Assembly (NCBI GenBank): GCA_033675265.1
Contig: JAUJYZ010001570.1
Coordinates: 37,926-101,925 of the forward strand
Direction of reading: 5' to 3'
From: Actinostola sp. cb2023
Lineage: Eukaryota; Cnidaria; Anthozoa; Actiniaria; Actinostolidae
Length of the DNA stretch: 64,000 bases
Shown here: in pieces, positions 10,950-22,440 of the stretch
Layout of the letters: every line of letters starts with the position of its first letter
Numbering within the stretch: position 1 is the stretch's first letter
Program-made: the position numbers and the translations under genes
Notes under the pieces: generated by a model
The model's input: only the letters and a program-made list of their open reading frames with translations
Databases searched by the model: none
Told to the model about the DNA's origin: nothing

Positions 10950-13900
10950 ATGAAGACGTTTTTGGCTCTTCTCCTGGTGCTAAGCCTCGTTTCCTTGGGT
11001 AAGTTGCTGTTGTATTTGTTTATCTAAAAACGTAATGAATCGCGAATCAGTCGTGATCTTCTTATGGAGAATCGATAAGAGAGGAAGTATTATATTGGAC
11101 AAATGTGAGCTAGACTCTTTGTTGGTTGCCAAAACATTGTCCTAAAAAGTTCCCATCTAAGCATGAATTGCTTGATGGGTCGAATATGAATGGAGTTAGC
11201 GTTCATTCATTTTGTAGCTAGCTGATAAAGTTCTCAACTTCATGAACTGTTTGTAGGCCAAGGCATGAAATATGGCAGGGGAGTATTCCTGGTGTCCTCT
11301 CCAAGTGATTTCCTGTGCAAGACATTCTCATTCGGCCAAATCTTTACCAGTCAACCACGTGTCCAACTCAGTCTTCACATGAACGAACCCAAGGCATACA
11401 CCTACGAGGCCGCGGTGAGCTGGGTCGAATCAGTTGGCAGATCCGGGTTTACTGCGTGCATCACCGCCTCTGGTCCTATTTCTGGTAACAGAACTGTCAG
11501 TCTTCAATGGCTTGCCTATACAACCGTGCCTGGTGGGTTGTCCGTTCAAACTAGCATTCAAGTTTGGACGACTGGAACCAAGTGTGTACCTGTGAATTTT
11601 GCAACCGCTGGAAAGGTAAGGCAATGACCGTGTAGGGAGGGGAGGGGAGGGGAGGGGGTTATTGGCATAAAATTGATTTGAGAACGAAACTGCGACTATT
11701 ATTTTCCTTCTTTTGCACGCATGTTGCGTTGGTTCAACCATTATTAGTATTATTATTATTATCATCATCATCATCATCATCATCGACTATGAATGCAATA
11801 CTATAAGTACCACGAACGCTTCACATTGAATACCAAATGTAGACGTTTCAGTCTAGAGAATTCACGATTCCGCAAACCTTTTATTTCGTTTGCTGATCGT
11901 TTAATAACAAATTCTTTGTGTTGCAGAAGTTTACATCCGTGCCCTATGTATACGTGACGCCTGTTCACTCCGTGGTACGCAACAAGCGAGATGCCGCTAG
12001 CGTCTGGGCCGAGGACGTCACTGTGTCTGGATTCAGCATCTGCTTAAGGGAATTGAAAAACTTCGATGGAGTTCATACGAGCATCACTGTGGTAAGTCTT
12101 GATAAATAATTCACCATTTTGCTATGAAAACGTTGGTTGAATGGAATACAATCGCGCGCTTGAGGTTTCTGCCTGTAAATCGTTCACCATTTTGGTATAC
12201 CTCCCATGTGCTATGAAAACGTTAGTGGAATGGAACACAATCGCGCGTTTTCTTGTGTATGTGCGTGTGTATTCTCTGTAATCTCTGTAAATTTATTCAT
12301 TAAAAACCGTATTTTCTATATTTTACTGTGTAGAACTGGCTTGCTCTAGAGGCTATTCCAGCTGGTTGGGCTATTGGTGTTGAAAGCGCTGTGAAGCTTC
12401 AAAATACAGAACCCTTGACATCAGCAACACACTACAGCTTCTGTAAGGTACGCAAATGACATGCGGTAGTGTGGAAAGTCTTTTGCAGCAGGTTTTGTAT
12501 GCCTTTAGACCTCGTGACCAGAGGTTCTCTTTAAGACTATTAAAAAACGGTTCTTAGTCGGCGAGATTTTACGTAAATAATGTGATTGGAAAACCTGTGA
12601 ATCGCAAATAGAGTTTTATCAGTCCTATCAACAAATGCCTCGTACAAAAGTGTCTTACTTAACCGAGCCAATTCAAGTTTCATTTTGTGTTTATTTGTAC
12701 AATATTTCGTGTTGAAGAGAACATCTACATTTATTCAGTTGGTAAAATCGTGAGACACCAACGCCAACTATAAATTAATAAGTAACTAAAATATTTTTCA
12801 AGTATTTGATAACGAGCTGCAGTCCATTGTGTATGCGTCAATTGCAAACTCTAGCGTAAATGAAATACTCCATACCTTTCTCTCTCGATAGGTTGTTCCA
12901 TTTCCTAACACGTTCTACAACACTCCTGTCATGATTACAACCGCTCGTCACTTCCTTGATAAAACCAAACCAAATGCTGTTTCCTCTAAAAACAACGCCA
13001 TCACCGAGTGGGTCGAGGTAAGATATCTACAGTAACACTTATGTTTTTTTTTTTTAATTTACACTAAATATTTCGCGTTCGTCAAAGCAAGGGATTCGTG
13101 AATTATCACTGCAAGTGTGCATGCAGAATATGATAAGTTTGTTGTCGGATTGAGACTGCAGAGTTCTTGCATACGCAAGTTTCTGTCTAAGATTTGTCCA
13201 AGTGTGTGCGTATACTGTGTTAGTTTACTAAGCAGAGGGTTGGGTAGATTACCTGAAACCAGACCTAGCTATTGCACATCGTACAAAACTGTCGAGTAGA
13301 ACCTTTTTGCGAAAAGAGGTTTTCATATTTGGCCACACGTTTTTGTCTTTACTTTTCATAGAAAGTGTCGACGACCCAATTCACTGTGTGCATGAAAGAC
13401 ATCCAGCCTTACAGCGGTCACCATGACCCTGTAACTATCAGCTACATGGCTATTGGACGTAAGTATGCTGGAAAATTCACCATAGATTCGCGAGGAAGCG
13501 ACTGATACGTTGAAGCTAAACGTATTAAGTAATGTTCTCTATATTGCAGATCTAGATCCTTGTCTCAATGTCAAATGTACACACTACGCCAAATGCAAGG
13601 CCTACGGTCCACAGGACGCTCGATGCGAATGCCCGAAATCCTGCCCACCTTATGAAGATTTCAAGTGCGGAAGCGATGGCAAAACTTACACAAACCTTTG
13701 TTTCTACCAAAAGTACATTTGTGAGACTCACAAGAATGTTACCATTGTGCATTCTGGAGCATGCTACCGTATGTATAATTATTCATTTCTGTGTAGAACA
13801 TAGCGTCCTCTGATGACGACGACATTTATATAGCGCGCGCACATACATAACCGTTTGCGCTTTACAGCGAAGTGTTTTTATCGAGCATAATTTGCAGCCA

Positions 13901-16411
13901 CCCGCTTACAACCAATCTATGATACTGACTGCGGGCCAAGTCCGTCCCAGTCTCCCTCGACCTAAAAGAAACAGGGATCCCAGAGAGTGTGGTATTGAGA
14001 TGAATCTAACTAAATACTCTATTGACTTCAGCGTTTGTCCTGCATCATGGACGTGTAACTCTCGACCTGAGCAAGTCTGAAGTCCAATGTCAAGTGGTCG
14101 TCTACAAAACCCAGAATTTCGCGAAAGGACCAACTGTGCATGTGCAGGTCTCGGTCAACTACTACAAATCACCCGTAGCCAGTTTTGTCCACGACGCCGC
14201 GGTGGCCTGGGCCGAGAAGATCAGCGTCAACAACTTTACTGTGTGCGCACTCAAAGCGGGTAGGAACGACAGGGCGACTCCTGACAAGGGCATCACCTAT
14301 GTGGACTACATGGCTTATCAAGGATCGCCTGCTGGAGCTGTTGCTGGGGAGATAACGCTGACCAACTGGTGGCAAGGAACAACATGTCAGATAGTGGACC
14401 TTCCTAACGTAGGCTTTGTTTGTCTGTAAATCTTGTTACTCGTAACAATGCCACGATACCAATATGTGTTGGTACCGTGTGTTTGTATCAATCTAAAGTT
14501 CATGCTGACTTAAGCGGTTAAACCGGTTTGGACTGCGTCGGTGTAGAGCAATAAATATCGAACAACGTGTAAAACCGGTTCTAATTGTACTGACGTTTTG
14601 GATGTTGGTCCTTCGTCGACCTAAAGTACATCCGAAACACGGTGTTCAATATTCATTCTACATATACAATACTTCTTTGGTGTAAGACCACCTTCTCGGT
14701 GCAGAAAACGATAATATTGCTTTTAATAATTCCGGTTTTCGACAGTTTTTTTCCTGTTCTTTAACATAAATCTCTAATTCCTTTTCAGGGTAAATTTTCC
14801 AAAGCTCCACAAGCTCTTGTCTCGTCGGAACACATCGTCGAGGGCCAATCCCACGATGCAGCAACAATCTGGCTTGAGGACATTTCGACTTCCAAGTTTA
14901 AAGTATGCCTTCGTGAGATGCAGAACTTTGACGGACTTCACAAAGATATCCATGTGGTATGACGTAATGTAACTTTAAGTAAAAGGCAAAACGGCAACAA
15001 CGGCAAAACGAATAAAAAGCACGCGCACAAATAACTGACAAACAGCAGCGAATACCACGCAAGTATGCTGTGCGAGGGACGCAGTTCATGAGATTCCATG
15101 CAGCAACGAGGAAAGCGATTTTAACGATGTAACAAAATTCAATGTAATTTAACGAAATTGAAAAACAACCACAAGACGCTGATCTAGTTGTATTGTTTGG
15201 TGATGTTCGTCGAATCTAGAATAATTAATAACATTTCTCTTCTTCTAGAATTGGATTGCCTATCTCGGTCTGCCAGCAAAGATGAACGCTGAGAAATTCA
15301 CCTTGACTTTCTCAAACACCTATCTGCCACTGGTGAAAGATAACTTCGCTTACTGTCAGGTAAGAATGTGTGCGCGCGCACACTTTTCTATAGAATTTGA
15401 GCCGGCAAGTATTTTGCATGATTCGACATTGTGTGTAACTACATTAGCGACGATATGTTGTCAGTTTGTGTTTATTTTTGCAATTGTTGCAGATAATACT
15501 GCAAAAGTAGGGTGGTATTTGACGTTGACAATATCCTAAAGAGAACGGTTCGGAGAAGCTGCAATCGTATTGCTATTTTATCAGCAATCTAAGATCTCTC
15601 ACTTTCATGCTAAACATTTGTTGATCTGATTCTTTAGAATGTTGCTCTGACTAGAAAGTACACGGCCGCGCCCACACTGATAGCAACAGCCCGTCACGCC
15701 TCTGAAATTGGAAAACTTCTGCCTGTATACAACAGTATTTCTGTCTGGATCGAGGTAAAGTACAAACTGTAATTCTTTCATGCAGTACAATAGTATGGTG
15801 CACACTTTTGGTACATTATTTTCCCTCTCTACAGAGTAAACCATTACTTCCGTTCATTCTTCATCGCTAGTAGAATAGAAGCAAAAAGAACATTGATATA
15901 CAGTCTATCACGAGTATTGCCACTCCTCCATTGGTACCAAATTAGAACTCATTCTTCTACCTTTATTATATTCCACACAACTATATAAACTTAGTAGTCT
16001 ATAGAATAAGATTGCTTACACTAATCGTTCTAGTATATAACTTAGTTCTATATACTCTGATCGCTTACATATAATCGTTATTTTTGCAGCAAATCACTGC
16101 GAGTGCTTTCCGCATATGTTTGAAGGAACTTCACGCACCCAATGGTTATGATCCTGTAGATGTTACAGTACTTGCTATTGGTGAGTAGGCTGTACTACAG
16201 TACTTTGCTATTGGTGAGTAGGCTGTACTGTGACTGAACTACACTCTACTCTCGCAAGAACAGAAAACATCGTGGGGGTAGGGGGTTTAGCCGCAAACCA
16301 TCCCCGTTCGTTCGACTGACTTTATATTATGCACAGCAAGTTACTGTTAACTGTATAACGAGTGTTTACTGTATAAAATAACGTATTTACTTTCCCTATA
16401 CAGCTGTTTGA
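10950..16411 (+). CDS. Secreted H-type lectin / Kazal multidomain protein (13 coding exons, 666 aa)
   Basis: Exons: 10950-10998, 11257-11615, 11927-12091, 12334-12447, 12892-13017, 13362-13458, 13550-13768, 14032-14408, 14789-14956, 15249-15359, 15638-15754, 16090-16180, 16404-16411. They sum to 2001 bases and stay in frame. Residues 1-17 are a signal peptide (MKTFLALLLVLSLVSLG). Residues 18-303 hold three H-type-lectin-like repeats, seen as AAVSWVES...FTACI...VSLQWLAY, ASVWAED...FSICL...VNWLAL and ITEWVE...FTVCM...ISYMAIG. Residues 304-376 are a cysteine-rich follistatin-like plus Kazal domain (CGSDGKTYTNLC). Residues 377-664 hold three more lectin-like repeats. H-type lectins bind N-acetylgalactosamine-type sugars and Kazal domains often inhibit serine proteases; both roles are inferred here. 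Exons 2-6 and 8-12 match in order, length and phase. Defence or matrix function is possible. Confidence 0.88.
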
Positions 16412-16509
16412 CCACAGACCACATCGACAAATGAAGAGTTTTACAAAGACAAATAGAGAATATATTTACGGAAAAGACATATATAAACGATGTATTGATA
16501 TCGGTATTG

Positions 16510-16515
16510 AATAAA
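16510..16515 (+). terminator. Polyadenylation signal of the lectin gene
   Basis: AATAAA lies 99 bp after the TGA stop, at the end of a short AT-rich 3' UTR. This supports the assignment of the tiny last exon (16404-16411). Confidence 0.7.
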
Positions 16516-16611
16516 CTATGAGCAGAAAAAACAATCTGTGTATTAAGTCTATGTTAGTGTAGTCGATGTGTGCATGATTTCCCTGAAGATTGATTGCAGC
16601 CAGGAAAAGCA

Positions 16612-16827
16612 CTTTATCATATAACAATCGGTGGTATCATGACTGGCTGATAGCAATATCGTAAAATCCATATCTACCACTGATTGTTATATGATAAAAA
16701 GTAAATTACATGACCGCGCGTAGATACGGAATTTATCTTCTCGTGTTGAGAAATATCGCACTCGTTTGCTGCGCTCGCTCGAAGGTTAAATTCTGTCTCT
16801 CAGCGCGGCCATGTAATTATCCTCTAT
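16612..16827. mobile_element. Double palindrome MITE (same family as 8055-8220, inverted)
   Basis: The first palindrome is TTATCATATAACAATCGGTG (from 16615) against CACTGATTGTTATATGATAA (to about 16698). The second follows at once: GTAAATTACATGACCGCGCG...TAGATACGGAATTTATCTTC, closed by GCGCGGCCATGTAATTATCC. The second part is the 8-kb element in reverse orientation. Confidence 0.85.
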
Positions 16828-17903
16828 ATAGGCGCAGGGTTCTCGCGTACAGACCGATCATAATACTGCGGTAACGGGGATGCGAACTACGGGAACGCGG
16901 TCGTTAATATTACCAAAGGAGAACGAAAAACGAGCAAATGAAAAAGATGAAAAACGAGTGATTTTTATCGAATCGCTTGAAATATGATGATCAGTTATGC
17001 CGTGAGTCTTGCTCGATTGACGATCAGCGAGTCTATTGCCGAACTCAAAATGTATGTAGGATTTTAATATCTGCGAACGAGGTATAATCGGAATATTTCT
17101 TATTTATTTTATCAGACGTTTTCTGCTGAATTACATATGAATTTCGTTCGCAATTGTCGTTTTTTTTCTTGTTCTCTCAAAACATTTCTCTATTTAAAAA
17201 AAAAAAAATCCACCTTGGTACTGATGATGTATTTTCACAATCTCTTTTAAATGAATAAAGACAAATCCTCGTAATGTCAACATAATTGTATTTGCTCATT
17301 TCACAATCTCGAAACAAATTAATATACCGTAGCACTTAATTTAGTTATTGACATTTATAGAAGTGATTTTACCGAATTTGTACCAACTTTGGCCGGTCAT
17401 TTTGGTCATTTTTCCCTCCTATATAATTTCTTTGATTCTTTTTATACCGTGTCAAAACTAGTCTCCCTCGCAGCCGTGTTTAGAGACTGTCAAAACAAGG
17501 AAATGAGAATATTTAAAAACCTTCTCCATCGTTTACCAACTGGAGTCGACCAGCAGGAATTCCTGCTCTATATCCGTAGCTTTCGGAGTTTCCCTGGAGT
17601 ATCTTCTTTATCCAACTGACGTGTATAATATAAAATACTTCTCTCAAAGGTACTCGTAAATCTTACTCTAAACTCGACGCCACGGGGAGCCGTGTTAATG
17701 CGTTAAAAAAACTCAATTAGTGAAACCCTGGAATGATAACTCCTCTTCGCCGGCGTTTAATAGGAAATATGAATAAAGTGCAGGAAACCTGCTAATGACC
17801 ATAACATAAACTGTACACGGATCTGATAAACAACCATTGCTTTTAATGATACAGTATAGAAGTTTGCGTGCAACAGTTCATTGTAAATCTTTACTATGCC
17901 ACA
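16828..17903. other. Intergenic, no gene recognised
   Basis: An AT-rich stretch. A frame at 17389-17619 (76 codons, starting MAGHFGHFSLLYNFF) is the only sizeable one and resembles no family I know. Short motifs around 17460 and 17690 (GCAGCCGTGTT, GGAGCCGTGTT) suggest transposon debris. Confidence 0.4.
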
Positions 17904-18155
17904 TACGTATCAGTACACTCGGGTATAAGAGCTACGTGCGAAACCCATTTCGGGTTTGAAATTTGCATATTTGGACTGTTTTTTGGGTACGTATCAGTAC
18001 ACTCGAGTATAAGAGCTACGTGCGAAACCCATTTCGGGTTTGAAATTTGCATATTTGGACTGTTTTTGGGGTACGTATCCGTACACTCGGGTATAAGAGC
18101 TACGTGCGAAACCCATTTCGGGTTTGAAATTTGCATATTTGGATTTTTTTGGGGG
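17904..18155. repeat. 84-bp tandem repeat, 3 copies
   Basis: The units start TACGTATC(A/C)GTACACTC at 17904, 17988 and 18072. They contain GCTACGTGCGAAACCC and TTCGGGTTTGAAATTTGC and differ by only a few bases. The word CTACGTGCGAAACC recurs in the neighbouring inverted repeat at 18239-18418, so the two are related. Confidence 0.92.
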
Positions 18156-18238
18156 GTTTAAGTTTTTTAGAGGCCTTTTAGAGGTTGCACGTTTTAGCCA
18201 AAGATTTGGGTAAGGTCGCAGCTCTTAGAAGATCTAGT

Positions 18239-18418
18239 CCAATAGTCCATTTCCGAGTTCCTCTGATCTCTGTTTCAAAACGAGTCTACGTGCGAAACCT
18301 TTCTTATGCCAATGAATTTTCCTTTTTCATGTAAATAAAACTCATTTTCACATGAAAAGTTTCGCACGTAGACTTGTTTTGAAACAGAGATAAAAGGAAC
18401 TCGGAAATGGACTATTGG
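18239..18418. mobile_element. Palindromic MITE
   Basis: The arms are CCAATAGTCCATTTCCGAG and CTCGGAAATGGACTATTGG. Inner arm segments are TCTGTTTCAAAACGAGTC, with CTACGTGCGAAAC reversed as GTTTCGCACGTAG at the right. Arms are about 70 bp around a short AT-rich loop. Confidence 0.88.
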
Positions 18419-19190
18419 TTGTTGGGGTCAAATAAGTACTAGTGGAGATATAGCTTCATGGTACTGAGTAAAGCAGGTGCAACTGAGAGAAGGAACAAGC
18501 AGTCATCCTTACTTCACACTACAAAAGCCACAATCACGTCGTGTACACAAAGGTGTTTTATTCACAAAGCAATTCAAAACTGCTCGCAACTGAAACTGGC
18601 TGATAATCTCTAAAGTATAATCTCTAAATCGTGTGCGATTGTTACTTGGATTTAGGCTTCCGTGGACTCCACCATTATAGTATGTTTTTCTCTTATGAAA
18701 TTAGGTGTTTGATATTAAGTTATTGAGTGAGCTGATCAACGTGTTGGGGAGTTGATTGGATTGAAATTGGTGGTTATTAATTGTGGCCGAACATCGCCGT
18801 GTCTAACACCGTCTAAACTTGTTACTCGGTAGACGATCGATGGGGAGAATGTTTGATCGGTATCTAGTACAAGCAGGTGAAATCAAATGATCAACGCCAT
18901 AGGTTGCCTCAAGAGTATTTGCTTAACCGCTTTACTAAAGACAGAACGAATCCACATGGATAAGTGACATTTTCGTCATTGACGTTGACTGACACTGTAT
19001 GGTGACGTACCGTTTTAGTGTATTAGAAAACCACGCGTGCACATGTTCTAGCCTGACATTCCTTTCGCTTGTTTCTCATTCGTTTCAGAATTCATCCGGC
19101 ATTTCATCGTCATCGCTGGGAAGACTTTCAGAAGCGACGGATCTTGCGGGATATCAGAAAGTTTGTGGCGGAAAATAAAGTGTGGCTAAG
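18419..19190. other. Upstream region of GPCR 1
   Basis: No coding region. A splice-acceptor-like TTCTCATTCGTTTCAG ends at 19088, so the receptor may have a 5' UTR exon starting at 19089. No promoter motif could be assigned. Confidence 0.4.
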
Positions 19191-20378
19191 ATGGAAATGT
19201 GCCTGGAAAGTATTGCTTTGGTCACGGCTTTCGGTATCCTACTCGTCCCAGATATCATCCTAAACTTTCTTGTGTGTTTAGCAGTGCAAAAAACGCGATC
19301 TCTCCACACACCAATCAACTATTTGATCGCTAATCTGGCTTTCTGCGACATCTTCATTGGAGTTTTCGTCTTTCCCCGCCATGTCATCGACCAAGCCTTC
19401 GTTCATCCTCGGGGAGACGTCGGGAATTATCTCTGTAAGCTCTTAACAGGCGGAGGAATTCTGTGGATCAGTGTGACCTCCTCTGGGTTCTTCCTCACCG
19501 CCATTGCATTCGAAAGATATGTAGGTGTTATCTACCCACATTCTACCCGCCTTCGAGTAACCAATCGAGGGGTCCAGTGGTTGGCTGTTGCGGTTTGGAC
19601 TTTTTCGGTGATTGTTAACTGTCCAAGTTCTTTGGTACTGCAGTATGATGAAGACGATAAGTTCTGCATGGAACACTGGCCAGGCTGGGTCTCACCAAAG
19701 GCTTACGTCGCTGTCATATTCGTCATTGGCACAAGCTCTGTTCTCTTCATGTACATTCTGTATTCTAGAGTCTTGCACAGGTTTTGGAAGAAAAGAAGAC
19801 ACGTGACAGACGCCGCACAGGCCGCGAGGCTTCGAGTGCGTACGCGGGTCACTAGAATGCTTACAGTGATGACAATTGTACATACAATCTGTCGTACTCC
19901 CAACTACACTTTTTACCTTCTCAGCTACATCAACCCGGAGGCCAAATATGGTTCGTACGTGTATAACATCACAGTTCTTTTGATATTGCTTAACTCAACG
20001 TCGCATCCACTTCTCATCTGTTGGCAGATGAGTACAATTCGACGCGCAGTAGCAAAGGCCTGGAAAAACTATTGTATGGCGTTACCAAGAAATACTTGTC
20101 TACAAGGGTTTACAGTGTGCGATACGAGTAGGATCACAGTATGGCGTTACCAAGAAAGTACTTATCTACAAGGGTTTACAGTGTGCGATACGAGTAGGAT
20201 CACCGTATGGCGTTACCAAGAAAGTACTTATCTACCAGGGTTTACAGTGTGCGATACGAGTAGGATCACCGTATGGCGTTACCAAGAAAGTACTTATCTA
20301 CAAGGGTTTACAGTGTGCGATACGAGTAGGCCACCGTCAGATCAAGCCGACTTTCAAGGAAGCCATCTTCTGTCGTGA
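19191..20378 (+). CDS. Rhodopsin-like GPCR 1, single coding exon, repeat-bearing tail (395 aa)
   Basis: A seven-transmembrane class A receptor. The ATG at 19191 is chosen because it has A at -3 and G at +4. Landmarks in order: TM1 asparagine in DIILNFLVCLAV, TM2 NLAFCD, the TM3 cysteine in YLCKLL and ERY in place of DRY, ECL2 FCMEHWPGW, TM5 VAVIFVIGTSSVLFMYILYS, TM6 ICRTPNYTFYLL in place of CWxP, and TM7 NSTSHPLL in place of NPxxY. The C-x-E-x-W-P loop recalls peptide receptors, but the ligand is unknown. The last 100 or so residues are a tandem repeat (see 20075-20335), replacing an ordinary tail. It is paralogous to the three receptors downstream and probably coupled to G proteins at the plasma membrane. 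Confidence 0.9.
   Translation: MEMCLESIALVTAFGILLVPDIILNFLVCLAVQKTRSLHTPINYLIANLAFCDIFIGVFVFPRHVIDQAFVHPRGDVGNYLCKLLTGGGILWISVTSSGFFLTAIAFERYVGVIYPHSTRLRVTNRGVQWLAVAVWTFSVIVNCPSSLVLQYDEDDKFCMEHWPGWVSPKAYVAVIFVIGTSSVLFMYILYSRVLHRFWKKRRHVTDAAQAARLRVRTRVTRMLTVMTIVHTICRTPNYTFYLLSYINPEAKYGSYVYNITVLLILLNSTSHPLLICWQMSTIRRAVAKAWKNYCMALPRNTCLQGFTVCDTSRITVWRYQESTYLQGFTVCDTSRITVWRYQESTYLPGFTVCDTSRITVWRYQESTYLQGFTVCDTSRPPSDQADFQGSHLLS
20075..20335 (+). repeat. 66-bp minisatellite encoding 22-residue repeats in the GPCR 1 tail
   Basis: TATGGCGTTACCAAGAAA recurs at 20075, 20140, 20206 and 20272. The first unit is 65 bp and the later ones 66 bp, so later units stay in one frame, giving GFTVCDTSRITVWRYQESTY repeats. 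In another frame the first unit would read YGVTKKYL...SVRYE and stop, which suggests the original tail ended there and was rewritten by repeat amplification. Confidence 0.92.
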
Positions 20379-21548
20379 GATCATTTGTGCATAAAATGTA
20401 ATGAAGATTGTACAATTATTATTATTATAGAACTCATCAATATAGTTTAACTTAGATTTTAGGCTTGACATTATTATACAACCGCGCGCTTTTGAGTGAA
20501 AATACAGGCCAAATCGAGTGCATATATGCGAGCGTATTACACGGTTCAAAAAGCCGTATTGCACGGTTTACAAACCGGTTTGAACCAGTTTTGTTTTTCA
20601 TTGGAAAAAGAAAACACACTAAAAACGACAGAAAAGTACTTTTAAAGTAAATAGGAAAACGCACAACAAGTTTTTAATGATATTTGCGTATAAAATATAT
20701 GAAGGAAAAAAAACAATCTTTTTGGTGAAAAGAGTGAGAAAAGCGAGCGAAAAATCTCTTAGCTTGAACGCGAGCTCGATGGCGTATCGAATGCGTGATA
20801 GCGCGCACATTTCACAAACAAAACTTTTGTACGCTAACAAAAGTAAAAAGGACGTTGTTTTTGGTTGATTTTGTTGTCGTATAATAAACAATTTATTACA
20901 CGGACAGTTGTGTAATACGGCTGGATATTTTGACTCGTCTATTTGCATTTTGACTCGTCTATTTGCATTTTGACTCGTCTATTTGCATTTTGACTCGCCT
21001 ACGGCTCGTCAAAATACGGCATGACTCGTCATGAATATCCAGCCGTATTACACAACTATCCGTATAATAACCTCTATTTATTAATCTTTATTGAAGATAG
21101 CCAACGTCACGAAGTGATTTACAGAAGGGTCCTCCTTACAATTACAATAAACTAATATATCTAAAAATACAAATCTTAAGCTAATCTACATCAATACAAT
21201 ATATTATATATAATCTAAAATATAAATATAAGGAAGCTGAAAATCTAACTAAGCCGGTACCTTTTAGGGTGTTTGTCAGTAAATAAGATACCCGAGATAA
21301 GATAATGACAGCCGGAATGACAGTCGTAGCTTTCGGTCACTTTAGAATTGGTACCTTTTAGGGGTAAAAATTATTTGTTGCCACGCCCACCTACCCACAA
21401 CTACTCGTTCAATGCTGGGTGTCTGTAGTGAGTACTTCTATACCGAAATACGTTCCAACCATAAGAAGCAGACAACATTAGTGCAATTTGACTTTAATCT
21501 TTGAGATATTCGAGGGTAAATGGGATTACACTTCAAGAGGTGGTAGTA
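20379..21548. other. Intergenic between GPCR 1 and the GGTATCCCC array
   Basis: This holds the hairpin element at 20900-21063 and AT-rich sequence. Two copies of GGTACCTTTTAGGG (near 21257 and 21350) lie about 93 bp apart. No gene is supported. Confidence 0.5.
20900..21063. mobile_element. Hairpin element with internal 20-bp tandem repeat
   Basis: The arms are ACGGACAGTTGTGTAATACG and CGTATTACACAACTATCCGT, extended by GCTGGATATT/AATATCCAGC. Between them TTTGACTCGTCTATTTGCAT is repeated three times (about 20931-20995), followed by another degenerate TGACTCG run. The palindromic form suggests a MITE. Confidence 0.85.
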
Positions 21549-21985
21549 CCGGGTATCCCCACACCACGGGTATCCCCACACCGCGGGTATCCCACACCGG
21601 GTATCCCCACACCGCGGGTATCCCCACACCGGGTATCCCCACACCACGGGTATCCCACACCGGTCTATCCCCACATCGGGTATCCCCACACCGGGTATCC
21701 CCACACCGGGTATCCCCACACCACGGGTATCCCCACACCGGGTATCCCCACACCACGGGTATCCCCACACCGGGTATCCCCACACCGCGGGTATCCCACA
21801 CCGGGCTATCCCCACATCGGGTATCCCCACACCGGGTATCCCCACACCGCGGGTATCCCACACCGGTCTATCCCCACATCGGGTATCCCCACACCGGGTA
21901 TCCCCACACTGGGTATCCCCACACACACCGGGTATCCCCACACCGGGTATCCCCGCATCGGGTATCCCCACACTGGGTATCCCCA
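21549..21985. repeat. GGTATCCCCACACC minisatellite
   Basis: A short-unit array of about 15-18 bp (CGGGTATCCCCACACCG, with variants CCACGGGTATCC and GGTCTATCCCCACATC). Length variants of the unit alternate, including a composite containing CCCACACCGGTCTATCC near 21655 and 21860. Several frames stay open on both strands (TGYPH- or GVGIP-like repeats), and these are artefacts. Confidence 0.95.
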
Positions 21986-22440
21986 TGGGTCCATTCCGAG
22001 GACAATCATCCCTAAATCAAACCTGTAATGGCCAAACACCCTTGGGCAAACAAAAACAAAAACCAACAATATCTTTATACCTTGATAGCAAGATATTATA
22101 TTTGGATCTGTAGGTTACGAGAATCACCTACAATTGAAGGTTTCCGGAATCTACTAGAAAATCTATTGCAATTTCACACAAAATTCAAACAAATTGCCGA
22201 AAACACCTAAACTTTTTCTTTTTTCTTGTTTCAAAGAATGTTTATTTTCACCCTTCTGATATTCTACAACTAGGAAACCTGGGCCTTTACTTTTTGAGAT
22301 AAATGGAATTTTGATATATAGTTGGCAAGCCTCCTTTCTTCTTTCTTCTACCTGTGTGTACCGTATCTTTCTTCTTCTCTTTTTTCTTCTTATCATGGGT
22401 TAAATAAATTAGGTACATATATAGATACATGATAAAATAC

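Noticed and set aside
13892..14080. Short frame crossing the start of lectin exon 8
   Set aside because: Only the frame starting at 14032 after TTGACTTCAG continues the lectin repeat and keeps phase with exon 7.
21438..22069. Gly-Val-Gly-Ile-Pro and Thr-Gly-Tyr-Pro-His repeat frames
   Set aside because: They come from the GGTATCCCCACACC minisatellite in several frames on both strands.
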